DNA of 64,000 bases from Burkholderiaceae bacterium (GTDB taxonomy: Bacteria; Pseudomonadota; Gammaproteobacteria; Burkholderiales; Burkholderiaceae_C). Position 1 is the first letter of the stretch. The number at the start of each line of letters is the position of its first letter. The stretch lies in NCBI GenBank assembly GCA_024235955.1, contig JACKLJ010000001.1, positions 1,659,501 through 1,723,500 on the forward strand, in the 5' to 3' direction. Positions 36,791 to 46,678 of the stretch are shown here, piece by piece. A program made the position numbers and the translations under genes. The notes under the pieces were generated by a model. The model had not been told where the DNA came from, did not search any database, and saw nothing but the letters and a program-made list of their open reading frames with translations.

Positions 36791-36907
36791 AATCCGCGCC
36801 CGCATGGACGGTTCGTTGGAAAAGGACTGTTCTTGAGGGCGTACGCCTCTGTCAAAGGGCTCTTTTGCACCGTGAAAGCTCTCGGGTGGGTCAGCGTAGG
36901 CTTGCCT

Positions 36908-36926
36908 TAGTCCCAAAATGGGACTA
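36908..36926. promoter_or_regulatory. Inverted repeat operator of higBA
   Basis: TAGTCCCA (36908-36915), AAA, TGGGACTA (36919-36926): perfect 8-bp arms, ending 11 bp before the higB start. Its position suits autorepression by the HigA antitoxin. Confidence 0.8.
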
Positions 36927-36937
36927 GACTTCGACCC

Positions 36938-37240
36938 GTGCGAGTGATTGCTGTGTCCACCCTTCGAGCCTTCTGGGAGCGCCATCCGGACGCCGAGCAG
37001 CCGCTGAAGGCCTGGTACGAAGAGGCCACGAATGCGGCCTGGACCCAGCCCGCCGACATCAAGGCGCAGTACCGCAGCGCCAGTGTGCTGAAGAACCGTC
37101 GCCTGGTCTTCAACATCAAGGGCAATGACTACCGGCTGATCGTGGCCGTTGCGTACAAGTTGCAGATCGTCTACGTGAAGTTCGTGGGCACCCACAGGGA
37201 GTACGACGCCGTCGACGCAGAAACCGTTGAAATGGCCTGA
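36938..37240 (+). CDS. higB: HigB-type mRNA interferase toxin
   Basis: A 100-residue RelE-superfamily toxin of the HigB group (host-inhibition-of-growth). Typical features: N-terminal MRVIAVSTLRAFWERHPDAE, LKNRRLVFNIKGNDYRLIVAVAY, and IVYVKFVGTHREYDAVDAE, which carries the conserved His and Tyr. The start is GTG at 36938. Toxin precedes antitoxin, as in other higBA loci, and is separated from it by 19 bp. Members cleave mRNA at the ribosome (family knowledge). Confidence 0.92.
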   Translation: MRVIAVSTLRAFWERHPDAEQPLKAWYEEATNAAWTQPADIKAQYRSASVLKNRRLVFNIKGNDYRLIVAVAYKLQIVYVKFVGTHREYDAVDAETVEMA

Positions 37241-37259
37241 CCAGCCACGAAGGAACAAC

Positions 37260-37631
37260 ATGGACATCCGCCCCATCCACACCGAAGCAGACTACAAGGC
37301 CACGCTCAAGGAGATTTCGGCCTTGATGGAGTCCGACCCCGATCTGGGCACGCCGGAGGGGGATCGCCTGGACATCCTGGCCACGCTGGTGCAGGCCTAC
37401 GAGGCCAAGTACGTGCCCATCACTGCGCCTGATCCTGTGGAAGCCATCAAATTCCGGATGGATCAGAGCGGTCTGTCTGTCAAAGACCTCGAGCCGATCA
37501 TCGGCAAAAGCAACCGCGTCTACGAAGTCCTGAACCGCAAGCGCCCGTTGACGCTGGCCATGATCCGCAGGCTGCACACGAGCCTGGGCATCCCGGCCGA
37601 TGTGCTGATCAAGGAGACGGCTGCAGGGTGA
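37260..37631 (+). CDS. higA: HigA-type antitoxin (XRE family)
   Basis: A 123-residue antitoxin starting MDIRPIHTEADYKATLKEIS with AAGGAACAAC before the ATG. The N-terminal half binds toxin (typical DPDLGTPEGDRLDILATLVQAYE), and the C-terminal half is an HTH (MDQSGLSVKDLEPIIGKSNRVYEVLNRKR). It would neutralise HigB and repress the operon through the palindrome at 36908. Confidence 0.93.
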   Translation: MDIRPIHTEADYKATLKEISALMESDPDLGTPEGDRLDILATLVQAYEAKYVPITAPDPVEAIKFRMDQSGLSVKDLEPIIGKSNRVYEVLNRKRPLTLAMIRRLHTSLGIPADVLIKETAAG

Positions 37632-37715
37632 TTAGCGAACACTGCGCTTGGCTTCGACGGGGAACAGCCTTGTCATGGGGCATCCGCTTTGGCGAAGAAG
37701 ATGCATGACCCCGTG

Positions 37716-37945
37716 ATGACCGAAAGGCAACTTGCCGCCCGTAGGAGGATCAGCCTGAAAATCCTGCGGCGCCGGTGCTTCGGCGGTGGGGGGCGATCTG
37801 GCACAAGTTCTTCCACCAAGTCCGCTACCACCAGGCCGACGTTCTCGAGTTCGAACGTCAGGGCGCACAGCGCTGGATGGCGATTCTCGGCGATGGTGAG
37901 CGCGTCCCACGCGCCGTTCCCCACCCACCGAAAGTCGATCGCTGA
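37716..37945 (+). pseudogene. Frameshifted excisionase/HTH_17-like protein
   Basis: Begins MTERQLAARRRISLKILRRR and, after a frameshift near 37780, continues in another frame as RWGAIWHKFFHQVRYHQADV LEFERQGAQRW and ends at TGA 37945. The joined product is a small AlpA/excisionase-like helix-turn-helix protein of about 75 residues, with the GPxWHK..xxVRY..xDVLEFE pattern. Such genes accompany integrases or TA cassettes; none is present here. It is broken in this sequence unless the shift is a sequencing error. Confidence 0.6.
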
Positions 37946-37987
37946 CCCTCAGCCTTCCAGCCACCAAGCCCGAACTGCAGCAAAAAC

Positions 37988-38022
37988 GGGGTCACACAAA
38001 AACGCGGTCAGAGCACGATTTC
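37988..38022 (+). repeat. GGTCAGAGCAC-type repeat pair, left copy
   Basis: GGGGTCACACAAAAACGCGG followed by TCAGAGCACGATTTC. Two half-units in direct orientation, matching the pair at 40375-40409 in order and spacing. It resembles ends often seen beside REP-associated (Y1) transposases. Confidence 0.55.
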
Positions 38023-38067
38023 ACTCGGCGGGCCCAACCGCAAAAAGCGGCTCAGCTCACCATTTCA

Positions 38068-38283
38068 TGCGCGTGCGGGGCAGGTAACGCCGCCAGCTCC
38101 ACCCCGGAGCTGTTCGACCGCAGCGCGGCCGATGTGCGGCAATTCAATCAGGGTCTGAACGAACCGGAGCAGATGCGGTTGGCGCTGTCTCGGGCCACGG
38201 CAGACTGGAGCCGGGTGCAGCTGGTGCTGGCAATCGCCGGAGGCGCAAAACCAGTTGCACGCGGTCGGGCCCGAGAGCGGTAG
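38068..38283 (+). other. Unidentified coding-like fragment
   Basis: A start-less open stretch ending at TAG 38281-38283 includes STPELFDRSAADVRQFNQGL and EQMRLALSRATADWSRVQLV. It has normal protein composition but no recognised family and no ATG in frame. It is probably the remnant of a gene lost when the region was rearranged. Confidence 0.35.
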
Positions 38284-38346
38284 CGCCAGACCGAGTGGAA
38301 CCGCGAGGTACCCAACGAGCGACGCTCAGGTCGCCCTTGGCGGGCC

Positions 38347-39097
38347 CTACCGGTAGCCTCGCGCCACCAGAACGCCTTGCGGGAGCACGAGGTAAAGGTT
38401 TCCGTCCACACCAAACCCGACATGCTGGACCGGGGGCAGCTCGTACTTCGACGGGTCATCCCGAAAGTCCTGCGGGGTAGGGGCCGCGCCGGTTCCAGTC
38501 AACCTTGTGACGCTGCCCGTGGAAGACACGCGGTAGAGCTGGGTGTTCACGTCACCCAAGGTCATGCGAACGCGAACGACGATCGTGTCACCGACCACCG
38601 TGAACGTTTCCAGGGTGGTGACTTCCGTCGAGGTGGTGTCCTGCGTTGCGAAGCTCAGCCCTCGCTGCGAACAAAGCCGCTCGGGAATTTGGCCATGACG
38701 GGATGGCTCAACATGGTGATGTAGTCGTTCAGGCGGTAGGGCGTGGACACAACGCCATCGGATGAAATCCTGCGAATGGGGGGCGCAGGTTGTCCGACAC
38801 GAATCCGCTGATGTCATCCACCCCATTGGTGCAGCCTTCCGCGGATTCAGTTAGATAAAGCTCGTCCTGATAGACGGTCACGCGCGACAGACGTGAAAAT
38901 CTGGCTTGGGCAGCGGGGCCGTCCGCCGCCTCGCAAGCACTGAAATCGAAAGTCGGCGTTCCCGCCAAAACCGCCAGCGTCAGGGCTGACGCGGTAGGCA
39001 GTGCGCCAGGCTCGCTGGAGCCTCCGCCGTACGCCGCCACGAACACAGTGGCCGACGTCGTCAAGACCAACCATAGAAAGCTACGAGGAGTACCCAT
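38347..39097 (-). pseudogene. Secreted beta-propeller-like protein, two frameshifts
   Basis: Starts MGTPRSFLWLVLTTSATVFV (signal peptide) and continues FDFSACEAADGPAAQARFSR. A first shift at a C6 run near 38790 moves to the frame reading IRRISSDGVVSTPYRLNDYI; a second near 38662 moves to the frame ending VGFGVDGNLYLVLPQGVLVA. The composite of about 245 residues has NHL/propeller-like strands similar to the divergent neighbour at 39258 (IRRIATDGRITTF). Either decayed or, less likely, sequencing errors in a homopolymer. Confidence 0.65.
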
Positions 39098-39257
39098 CAG
39101 TCTCTACCTCGGCGTAAGAAAGCCTGGAAGTGGCCTACGATTCGTCAGCGTGAATACAGCCAGCGGCGCAGTTCAACGTAGTCTGCCCGGAACAGGCGTG
39201 GTTGTTCGACTTGGCCCTGGCGGTCTCGCGAACAGCCCATTGAAAAGGAGGTCAGCC

Positions 39258-40346
39258 ATGCGCGTTGCTTTTTTTATGAGTCTTACCCTGCTGCTGACCG
39301 GTTGCGGCGGAGGGCCCTCATCCTCCGGGTCGGTGCAGCCACCGGCGACTGGGCCGTCCCTCAAGCTGGAAATCGTCGCCAGCGTGCCGGCCGCGTCTGG
39401 CGCCGCGCCGAGCTGTGATGACACTCAGGCGTTGGGCCTGGCGACGGGTGCGAGCCCGCCCATCGCCGCGTCGTCTGCCGGAGAGGTGTTCGTCCCCGCC
39501 TTTTGCCAAGACACCCAGGTCAGCCTCGTGGGAGCCATTCGCCGCATCGCCACCGACGGCAGGATCACGACGTTTGCGCTGGGCAATACGGCCGGCGCCG
39601 GGGAGTTGCTGAACTCCTACCTCGATCCAAAGTCGCTGGCGTTGGACGCCAGCGGCAACCTGTTGGTGTCCGACGGCGACACCTTTTATGGCGGTACGGG
39701 CGATGTCACGCGCGTAGACCCCGGTCGTGGGCCTGGCGTGTGGCGCATCGACCCCCAGGGCAACGTCCGTCGTCTGGCGGGTGTGGTGCAGCCCATGCAG
39801 TACGGCGCCGGAACGGTCGATGGCTCCGCCGATGAGGTCGTGTTCAGCTACATGTCTACGATGTGCGCCGGCTCCGACGGAGCCGCCTACGTGGAAGGCG
39901 GCTATGTGCGACGCATCACGACCGATGGGCGTGTGAGCACCGTCATGAACGACCAAGGCAAGCCGCTTGGAGCGCTGTTGAGCTGCGGCGCTGGCGGCTT
40001 GGTTTTGGCTCAGGAGCAAATTCAGGATGCGCAAGGAGCGGCCGTCAACCGGCTGCTGGATGTCGTTGCTGGCCGGGTGCTGTGGACATCAACCGACACG
40101 CTGACATCCACCCTGGTCGTTGGCGCGACCGCGGACTTCGTGGTGGCCTTTAACCGATCGGCCGGCAACTTCAAGCTGCTTGACATCGCCTTGGGCACCG
40201 AAGCTGATGTGCAGGTGGAGTTGCCGGCCGGCCAAACGACCGTACCAGCCATCCAAACCGCGTACATGGCCGACAGCCATCACATGTACTTCGTCAGCTC
40301 GGACCTCATCTGGCGCGCCACGCTCAACTATGGCGATGGGCGATAG
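39258..40346 (+). CDS. Putative lipoprotein with NHL/beta-propeller-like repeats
   Basis: A 362-residue exported protein: MRVAFFMSLTLLLTGCGGG has a lipobox (LLTGC, Cys15). The rest contains several blade-like units (GAIRRIATDGRITTFAL, LALDASGNLLVSDGD, GVWRIDPQGNVRRLAG, GYVRRITTDGRVSTVM). AAAAGGAGG lies 7 nt before the ATG, which decides this start over the longer open frame. It is divergent from, and paralogous to, the broken gene at 38347-39097. The function is unknown; probably a periplasm-facing lipoprotein. Confidence 0.78.
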   Translation: MRVAFFMSLTLLLTGCGGGPSSSGSVQPPATGPSLKLEIVASVPAASGAAPSCDDTQALGLATGASPPIAASSAGEVFVPAFCQDTQVSLVGAIRRIATDGRITTFALGNTAGAGELLNSYLDPKSLALDASGNLLVSDGDTFYGGTGDVTRVDPGRGPGVWRIDPQGNVRRLAGVVQPMQYGAGTVDGSADEVVFSYMSTMCAGSDGAAYVEGGYVRRITTDGRVSTVMNDQGKPLGALLSCGAGGLVLAQEQIQDAQGAAVNRLLDVVAGRVLWTSTDTLTSTLVVGATADFVVAFNRSAGNFKLLDIALGTEADVQVELPAGQTTVPAIQTAYMADSHHMYFVSSDLIWRATLNYGDGR

Positions 40347-40374
40347 GGTGGGACGAGGACATCATCAAAAAAAT

Positions 40375-40409
40375 GAGGTCAGAGAAAACTGGGGTCAGAG
40401 CACAATTTC
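40375..40409 (+). repeat. GGTCAGAGCAC-type repeat pair, right copy
   Basis: GAGGTCAGAGAAAACTGGGG followed by TCAGAGCACAATTTC. Direct repeat of the pair at 37988-38022; the two pairs bracket the 2.35-kb segment with the two propeller-like genes. Confidence 0.6.
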
Positions 40410-40483
40410 AATCCGGCTGGGTCGGCTAGCAACTCAAGCCGCTCTGATCACGGCTGCAGGCATCTGATTTCGTGGCCCACTAG

Positions 40484-42706
<2,223 letters not shown>

Positions 42707-42708
42707 GC

Positions 42709-43335
42709 ATGCGTTACGAGGGCCGGCTGACGCAGTGGAACGACGAACGCGGCTTCGGCTTCATCGAGCCTGTCCAGGGCGGAGACAAGGTTTTCGTGCA
42801 CATCAGCGCCTTTGCGCGCAGCGACCGGGGGCCTGACGGGCGCCCGCAGCTGGGCGACCGGGTGAGCTTCGAGGTGGCCACCGACGCCCAGGGGCGCAAG
42901 CAGGCGCGCCATGTGGTGCGTCCAGACGCCGTCGCGCGGGCTGGGGTGACTGACGCGCGACGCGCGCCCAGGCCTGAGCGGGCGCGGCGGCCGGCCGAGG
43001 CGTCGAGCGGCCTGGGTTCCGCGGTGGGATGGGTGGCCGGCGTGCTGCTGGTGGCGGCGCTGGGCTGGCAGGGCTATCACTGGTGGCAGGCCTACGCCCC
43101 GGGGCGGCCGCGCGAAGCGGCGACCCTGGCGCAACCCCCCGCTCAACGTGACCCGGCGCGGCCGGTGGAGGCCGCGATTGCGTTCCGCTGCGACGGCCGC
43201 ACCATGTGTTCGCAGATGACCTCCTGTGCCGAGGCCAAGTACTTCCTTCGGAACTGCCCGGGAACGAAGATGGACGGCAACCACGACGGCGTGCCTTGCG
43301 AGCAGCAGTGGTGCACCAGCCCATGGGCCAAGTGA
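42709..43335 (+). CDS. Cold-shock domain / membrane helix / Excalibur domain protein
   Basis: A 208-residue fusion. Residues 1-70 form a cold-shock domain with both RNP-like motifs (ERGFGFIEPVQGG, KVFVHISAF). A basic linker and one membrane helix (GWVAGVLLVAALGWQGYHWW, about 105-125) follow, then a C-terminal Excalibur calcium-binding domain: CDGRTMCSQMTSCAEAKYFL and the DxDxDGxxCE-like MDGNHDGVPCE. The topology would put the nucleic-acid-binding end in the cytoplasm and the Excalibur end in the periplasm. It starts 2 bp after the ligA stop. Confidence 0.85.
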   Translation: MRYEGRLTQWNDERGFGFIEPVQGGDKVFVHISAFARSDRGPDGRPQLGDRVSFEVATDAQGRKQARHVVRPDAVARAGVTDARRAPRPERARRPAEASSGLGSAVGWVAGVLLVAALGWQGYHWWQAYAPGRPREAATLAQPPAQRDPARPVEAAIAFRCDGRTMCSQMTSCAEAKYFLRNCPGTKMDGNHDGVPCEQQWCTSPWAK

Positions 43336-44252
43336 CGGACGCGCCAGCATGCCTGGGCATCGACCTCGGCGGCACCAAGATCGAGATCGCGGCGCTGGGG
43401 GCCGACGGGCGCTTCCTGCTGCGCGAGCGTTGCGCCACGCCGCAGGGCGACTACCGTGCGACGCTACAGGCCATCCGGGCGCTGGTGCGGCAGGCCGAGG
43501 CCAGCCTGGGTGCCACGGGGCTGTCCGTCGGCATGGGCATCCCGGGCAGCCTCTCGCCGATGACGGGGCGGGTGCGCAACGCCAACTCCACCGCGCTCAA
43601 CGGCCAGCCGCTGCTTCAGGACCTGCAGGCGCTGCTGGGCCGGCCGCTGCGGCTGGAGAACGACGCCAACTGCCTGGCGCTGTCCGAAGCCACCGATGGC
43701 GCCGGCGCGGGCGCCGAGGTGGTGTTTGCCGCCATCCTGGGCACCGGCGTGGGGGCAGGCGTGGCGGTGCGCGGGCAGGTGCTGCACGGGCGCAACGGCG
43801 TGGCGGGCGAGTGGGGCCACAACCCGCTGCCGCTGGCCACGCCGGAGGAGCTGGCGCGGCCGGCCTGCTGGTGCGGGCGGGTGGGGTGCGTCGAGACCTG
43901 GCTGTCGGGCCCGGGTCTGGCGCGCGACCACGCTTGCGCGGCTGGCCAGGCGCTGGGTGCCGAGGCAGTCGTCACCGCAGCACGCGCCGGCGATGCTGCC
44001 GCCCAGGCCAGCCTGGCGCGTTACGCCGAAAGGCTGGCGCGGGCGCTGGCCGGGGTGATCAACCTGCTCGATCCGGACGTGATCGTGCTCGGCGGCGGCA
44101 TGAGCAACGTGAAAGAGCTGTACGAGCAGGTGCCGCGCCTGTGGGCGCCGCACGTGTTCAGCGACAGCGTGCGCACCCTGCTGCGGCCCGCGCTGCATGG
44201 CGATTCGTCCGGCGTGCGTGGCGCGGCCTGGCTGGGCACGCAGGTGGGTTGA
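43323..44252 (+). CDS. ROK-family sugar kinase
   Basis: A 309-residue (or shorter) ROK kinase, probably fructo- or glucokinase. ATP motif GIDLGGTKIEIAAL, sugar-binding LENDANCLALSEA, GTGVGAGVAV, GEWGHNPL, and the zinc motif CWCGRVGCVETWLSGPG (CxCGxxGCxE). LLDPDVIVLGGGMSN is near the C-terminus. ATG at 43323 overlaps the upstream gene by 13 bp; a GTG at 43332 overlapping its TGA is an alternative start. Confidence 0.9.
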   Translation: MGQVTDAPACLGIDLGGTKIEIAALGADGRFLLRERCATPQGDYRATLQAIRALVRQAEASLGATGLSVGMGIPGSLSPMTGRVRNANSTALNGQPLLQDLQALLGRPLRLENDANCLALSEATDGAGAGAEVVFAAILGTGVGAGVAVRGQVLHGRNGVAGEWGHNPLPLATPEELARPACWCGRVGCVETWLSGPGLARDHACAAGQALGAEAVVTAARAGDAAAQASLARYAERLARALAGVINLLDPDVIVLGGGMSNVKELYEQVPRLWAPHVFSDSVRTLLRPALHGDSSGVRGAAWLGTQVG

Positions 44253-44363
44253 GTGCGGATGGCAGCGCGTCCTCCGCCTGGGCTGCCGGCGCGTTAAAGT
44301 AGCTGTAGCGTCCGGTTGTTCCGGGCGGGCGGTTGGTTCACTTTTCAGATGGAGGTGGTGTTC

Positions 44364-44792
44364 ATGACACGCTCTGTTGCAATTCCCCGGCGCGCGGCGC
44401 TGGTTCTGGCCGGCGGGGCGCTGGCACTGCTGGGCGGCTGCGTGGTGGCGCCACCCTACGACCCCGGTGCGCCGGTGTATCCGGCCGCTACCTACCCGGC
44501 CCAGCCGTACTACGACTACTACGGTGCGCCGTACTACGCGCCGACCTATCCTGCGTACACGCCTTCGCTGTCGCTGGGCATCTACGACCACGACGGCTAC
44601 GACCGCCGCCACTGGGATCGCCCGCCGCCCCGGCGCCCGGATTACAACCGGCCGGGCTTCAACCGCCCCGGCAACGCCCGTCCGCCGGCCGTGCGTCCCC
44701 CGCGCCCGCAGCGGCCTTCGTCCACCGGCCCCAGCGATCCGCCGCGCCTCGGCCCGTCGGGCGGTGGCGTGCCGCGTGAAGAGCTGCGCTGA
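44364..44792 (+). CDS. Proline/tyrosine-rich putative lipoprotein
   Basis: A 142-residue exported protein, signal sequence MTRSVAIPRRAALVLAGGAL with lipobox LLGGC (Cys about 28). The mature part is low-complexity, rich in Tyr, Pro, Arg and Gly (YYDYYGAPYYAPTYPAY; RRPDYNRPGFNRPGNARP). GGAGGTGGTG precedes the ATG. No specific family; possibly an outer-membrane or periplasmic structural protein. Confidence 0.72.
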   Translation: MTRSVAIPRRAALVLAGGALALLGGCVVAPPYDPGAPVYPAATYPAQPYYDYYGAPYYAPTYPAYTPSLSLGIYDHDGYDRRHWDRPPPRRPDYNRPGFNRPGNARPPAVRPPRPQRPSSTGPSDPPRLGPSGGGVPREELR

Positions 44793-44834
44793 GCGCGCGG
44801 GCAGGCAAGCGGGCAGACAGGCGCATTACCCACG

Positions 44835-45374
44835 ATGGCGGTCCGTCCGATCCTGAAGATGGGCGACGCGCGCCTGCTGCGCGTGGCCAGGCCGGTGCAG
44901 GCATTTGCCTCGCCGGCGCTGGCCGAACTGGTGCAGGACCTGTTCGACACCATGCACGACGCCAACGGCGCCGGCATCGCGGCGCCGCAGATCGGCGTTG
45001 ATCTGCAGGTGGTGATCTTCGGCGGTGACGCCGTGAACCCGCGCTACCCGGACCGGCCGCTGGTGCCGCGCACGGTGCTGTGCAACCCGCAGATCACGCC
45101 ACTGTCTGCCGACGAGGAAGACGGCTGGGAAGGGTGTCTGTCCGTGCCCGGTTTGCGCGGGCTGGTGCCGCGCTGGCAGCGCATCCGCTACACCGGCTTC
45201 GACATCGAAGGCGCCCCGATCGACCGCGAGGTGGAAGGCTGGCACGCCCGCGTGGTGCAGCACGAATGCGACCACCTGCTGGGCAAGCTGTACCCGATGC
45301 GGATTCGTGATTTCAGCCAGTTCGGCTTCACCGGAGTGCTGTTCCCCGAGCTCGATCCGGCCGAGGACGACTGA
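44835..45374 (+). CDS. def: Peptide deformylase
   Basis: Removes the formyl group from nascent proteins. It has 179 residues with all three metal motifs: [10 protein letters not shown] (motif 1), [11 protein letters not shown] (motif 2, Cys ligand) and [12 protein letters not shown] (motif 3, HEXXH-type HECDH). It stands alone, not beside fmt, so it may be a second deformylase copy. Confidence 0.96.
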   Translation: MAVRPILKMGDARLLRVARPVQAFASPALAELVQDLFDTMHDANGAGIAAPQIGVDLQVVIFGGDAVNPRYPDRPLVPRTVLCNPQITPLSADEEDGWEGCLSVPGLRGLVPRWQRIRYTGFDIEGAPIDREVEGWHARVVQHECDHLLGKLYPMRIRDFSQFGFTGVLFPELDPAEDD

Positions 45375-45388
45375 GTTGTGGTCATCGG

Positions 45389-45448
45389 GTAGCTACTGAT
45401 TTCATAGCTGGCGGCGCCCGTCATCACTGGCCTGGAAGCCCAAAAAGC
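45389..45448 (-). repeat. 60-bp repeat family, copy R12
   Basis: Plus-strand GTAGCTACTGATTTCATAGC then TGGCGGCGCCCG...GGCCTGGAAGCCCAAAAAGC; reverse orientation, full length, 15 bp after the def stop. Confidence 0.75.
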
Positions 45449-45541
45449 TTGTAAACGGTCAAGAGCGCCGCGCTGTCGGGCAACCTGCCCGCCGGCTGGT
45501 GGACCAGCATCCTGCCAGCGCTGCATCAGGATCGTTCAGCC

Positions 45542-45571
45542 CAAAAAAAGCGGGCCCTTGCGGGCCCGTTA
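45542..45571 (-). terminator. Rho-independent terminator of the NlpC/P60 gene
   Basis: On the minus strand: CGGGCCC, loop GCAA, GGGCCCG, then seven T. It lies about 63 bp after the stop of the NlpC/P60 gene. Confidence 0.88.
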
Positions 45572-45633
45572 CCTTTGGAGGAGGTAAACCTTGCGAGGTG
45601 CCGGCACGGCGTCTGGCGCGCCGCGCCCTGCGT

Positions 45634-46326
45634 TCAGATGTTCTCGCCGCTGCGCACCTGGTAAGTGCTCTCGGGCTTCTGGCTGCTGCCGCCCAGGCGC
45701 ACGGTGGTGGGTGCGGGTGAATCGCGGTCGATCACCGAGGAAGAGGCTGCCGGCGTGCTGCGTGCGGCAGATGCCGGTTGCTGGGCGTCGTCGGCATCGC
45801 TGCCGCCCAGCGCCACACGGCGGGCGCCGTTGAAGCGCGCCTGCCAGTAGCTCACGTCCATGCTTTCCACCCGCACCTGCGCGCCGGTGCGCGGGGCGTG
45901 GATGAACTTGCCTTCGCCGATGTAGATGCCCACGTGGCTGAAGGCGCGGCGCATGGTATTGAAAAAGACCAGGTCGCCGGGGCGGAGCTGGTCTTTCTGG
46001 ATGGATTCGGTGGCCCGGGCCTGCTCGGCCGCGCTGCGCGGCAGCAGCAAGCCGGCGCTCTGCTTGACCATGGCCTGCACGAAGCCGCTGCAGTCGAAAC
46101 CGGTCAGGCGCGAGGTGCCGCCGAAGTGGTAGGGCGTGTCCAGCGCGCTCATGGCGTTCATCACGATTTCCGTGGCGCGGCTGGTGGATTCATGGATGGC
46201 GTCGCCGATGCGCGAGGCGATCGATTTCTGGCGCATCAGCTGGCCGAGATCGTCCTGGGCGGGGGCGGCGTGCGCGGCGGCACAGGCGCCGGCGGCCATG
46301 ACGAAAGCTGCGATAAGTCTGGACAT
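45634..46326 (-). CDS. NlpC/P60 (C40) family cell-wall peptidase
   Basis: A 230-residue exported endopeptidase: signal peptide MSRLIAAFVMAAGACAAAHA, then the C40 domain with catalytic Cys in GFDCSGFVQAM (about residue 77), His in FSHVGIYIGEGKFIHAP (about 130) and a following polar residue. The C-terminal 70 residues are low-complexity. Family members cleave between D-Glu and diaminopimelate in peptidoglycan stems. It is transcribed alone, with its own terminator. Confidence 0.9.
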   Translation of the reverse strand: MSRLIAAFVMAAGACAAAHAAPAQDDLGQLMRQKSIASRIGDAIHESTSRATEIVMNAMSALDTPYHFGGTSRLTGFDCSGFVQAMVKQSAGLLLPRSAAEQARATESIQKDQLRPGDLVFFNTMRRAFSHVGIYIGEGKFIHAPRTGAQVRVESMDVSYWQARFNGARRVALGGSDADDAQQPASAARSTPAASSSVIDRDSPAPTTVRLGGSSQKPESTYQVRSGENI

Positions 46327-46678
46327 CAGGCGTGGTGCTCTGGAGCCTCGGAGGGCGTTGTTCTTGGGACCGTGTTGCCGGAGGCAACAGGTATGTCAGT
46401 ACTTTCGAACTAATCGCTACCCTGAAAAGGGTAGTGCACGAAGTGTAGGACAACTTCCCGCCATCGCCGAAGTCATTCACGAACACTTTCCTAGGGTTTA
46501 CCCCGATCAAGTTACAAATAGTCGATAAAAATTGCGCACTTGCACAGATTTGTTGAAGTCTGTCCTTCTACTGCGGCAGCACCGGTCGATCCCCCGTTCG
46601 CGGGGGCATGGGCAGGGTGATGCGGCGCGGCATAGACTGTCCCGCCAGATGCTGGTCATGATCAAAAGGAATGCAAGC
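46327..46678. other. Intergenic region, 350 bp
   Basis: Holds the divergent upstream regions of the NlpC/P60 and PQQ dehydrogenase genes. The AT content rises around 46480-46535. A perfect hairpin CCCCCG-TTCG-CGGGGG lies at 46591-46606 in the leader of the dehydrogenase gene. I see no supported gene. Confidence 0.5.

Noticed and set aside
44835..45374. def as part of a def-fmt translation operon
   Set aside because: No fmt, rsmB or trkA neighbour; flanking genes are a lipoprotein and an NlpC/P60 peptidase.
46591..46606. Hairpin CCCCCG-TTCG-CGGGGG as a terminator
   Set aside because: No T-tract on either strand and it lies in the leader of the dehydrogenase gene, so it is noted only as a structure.
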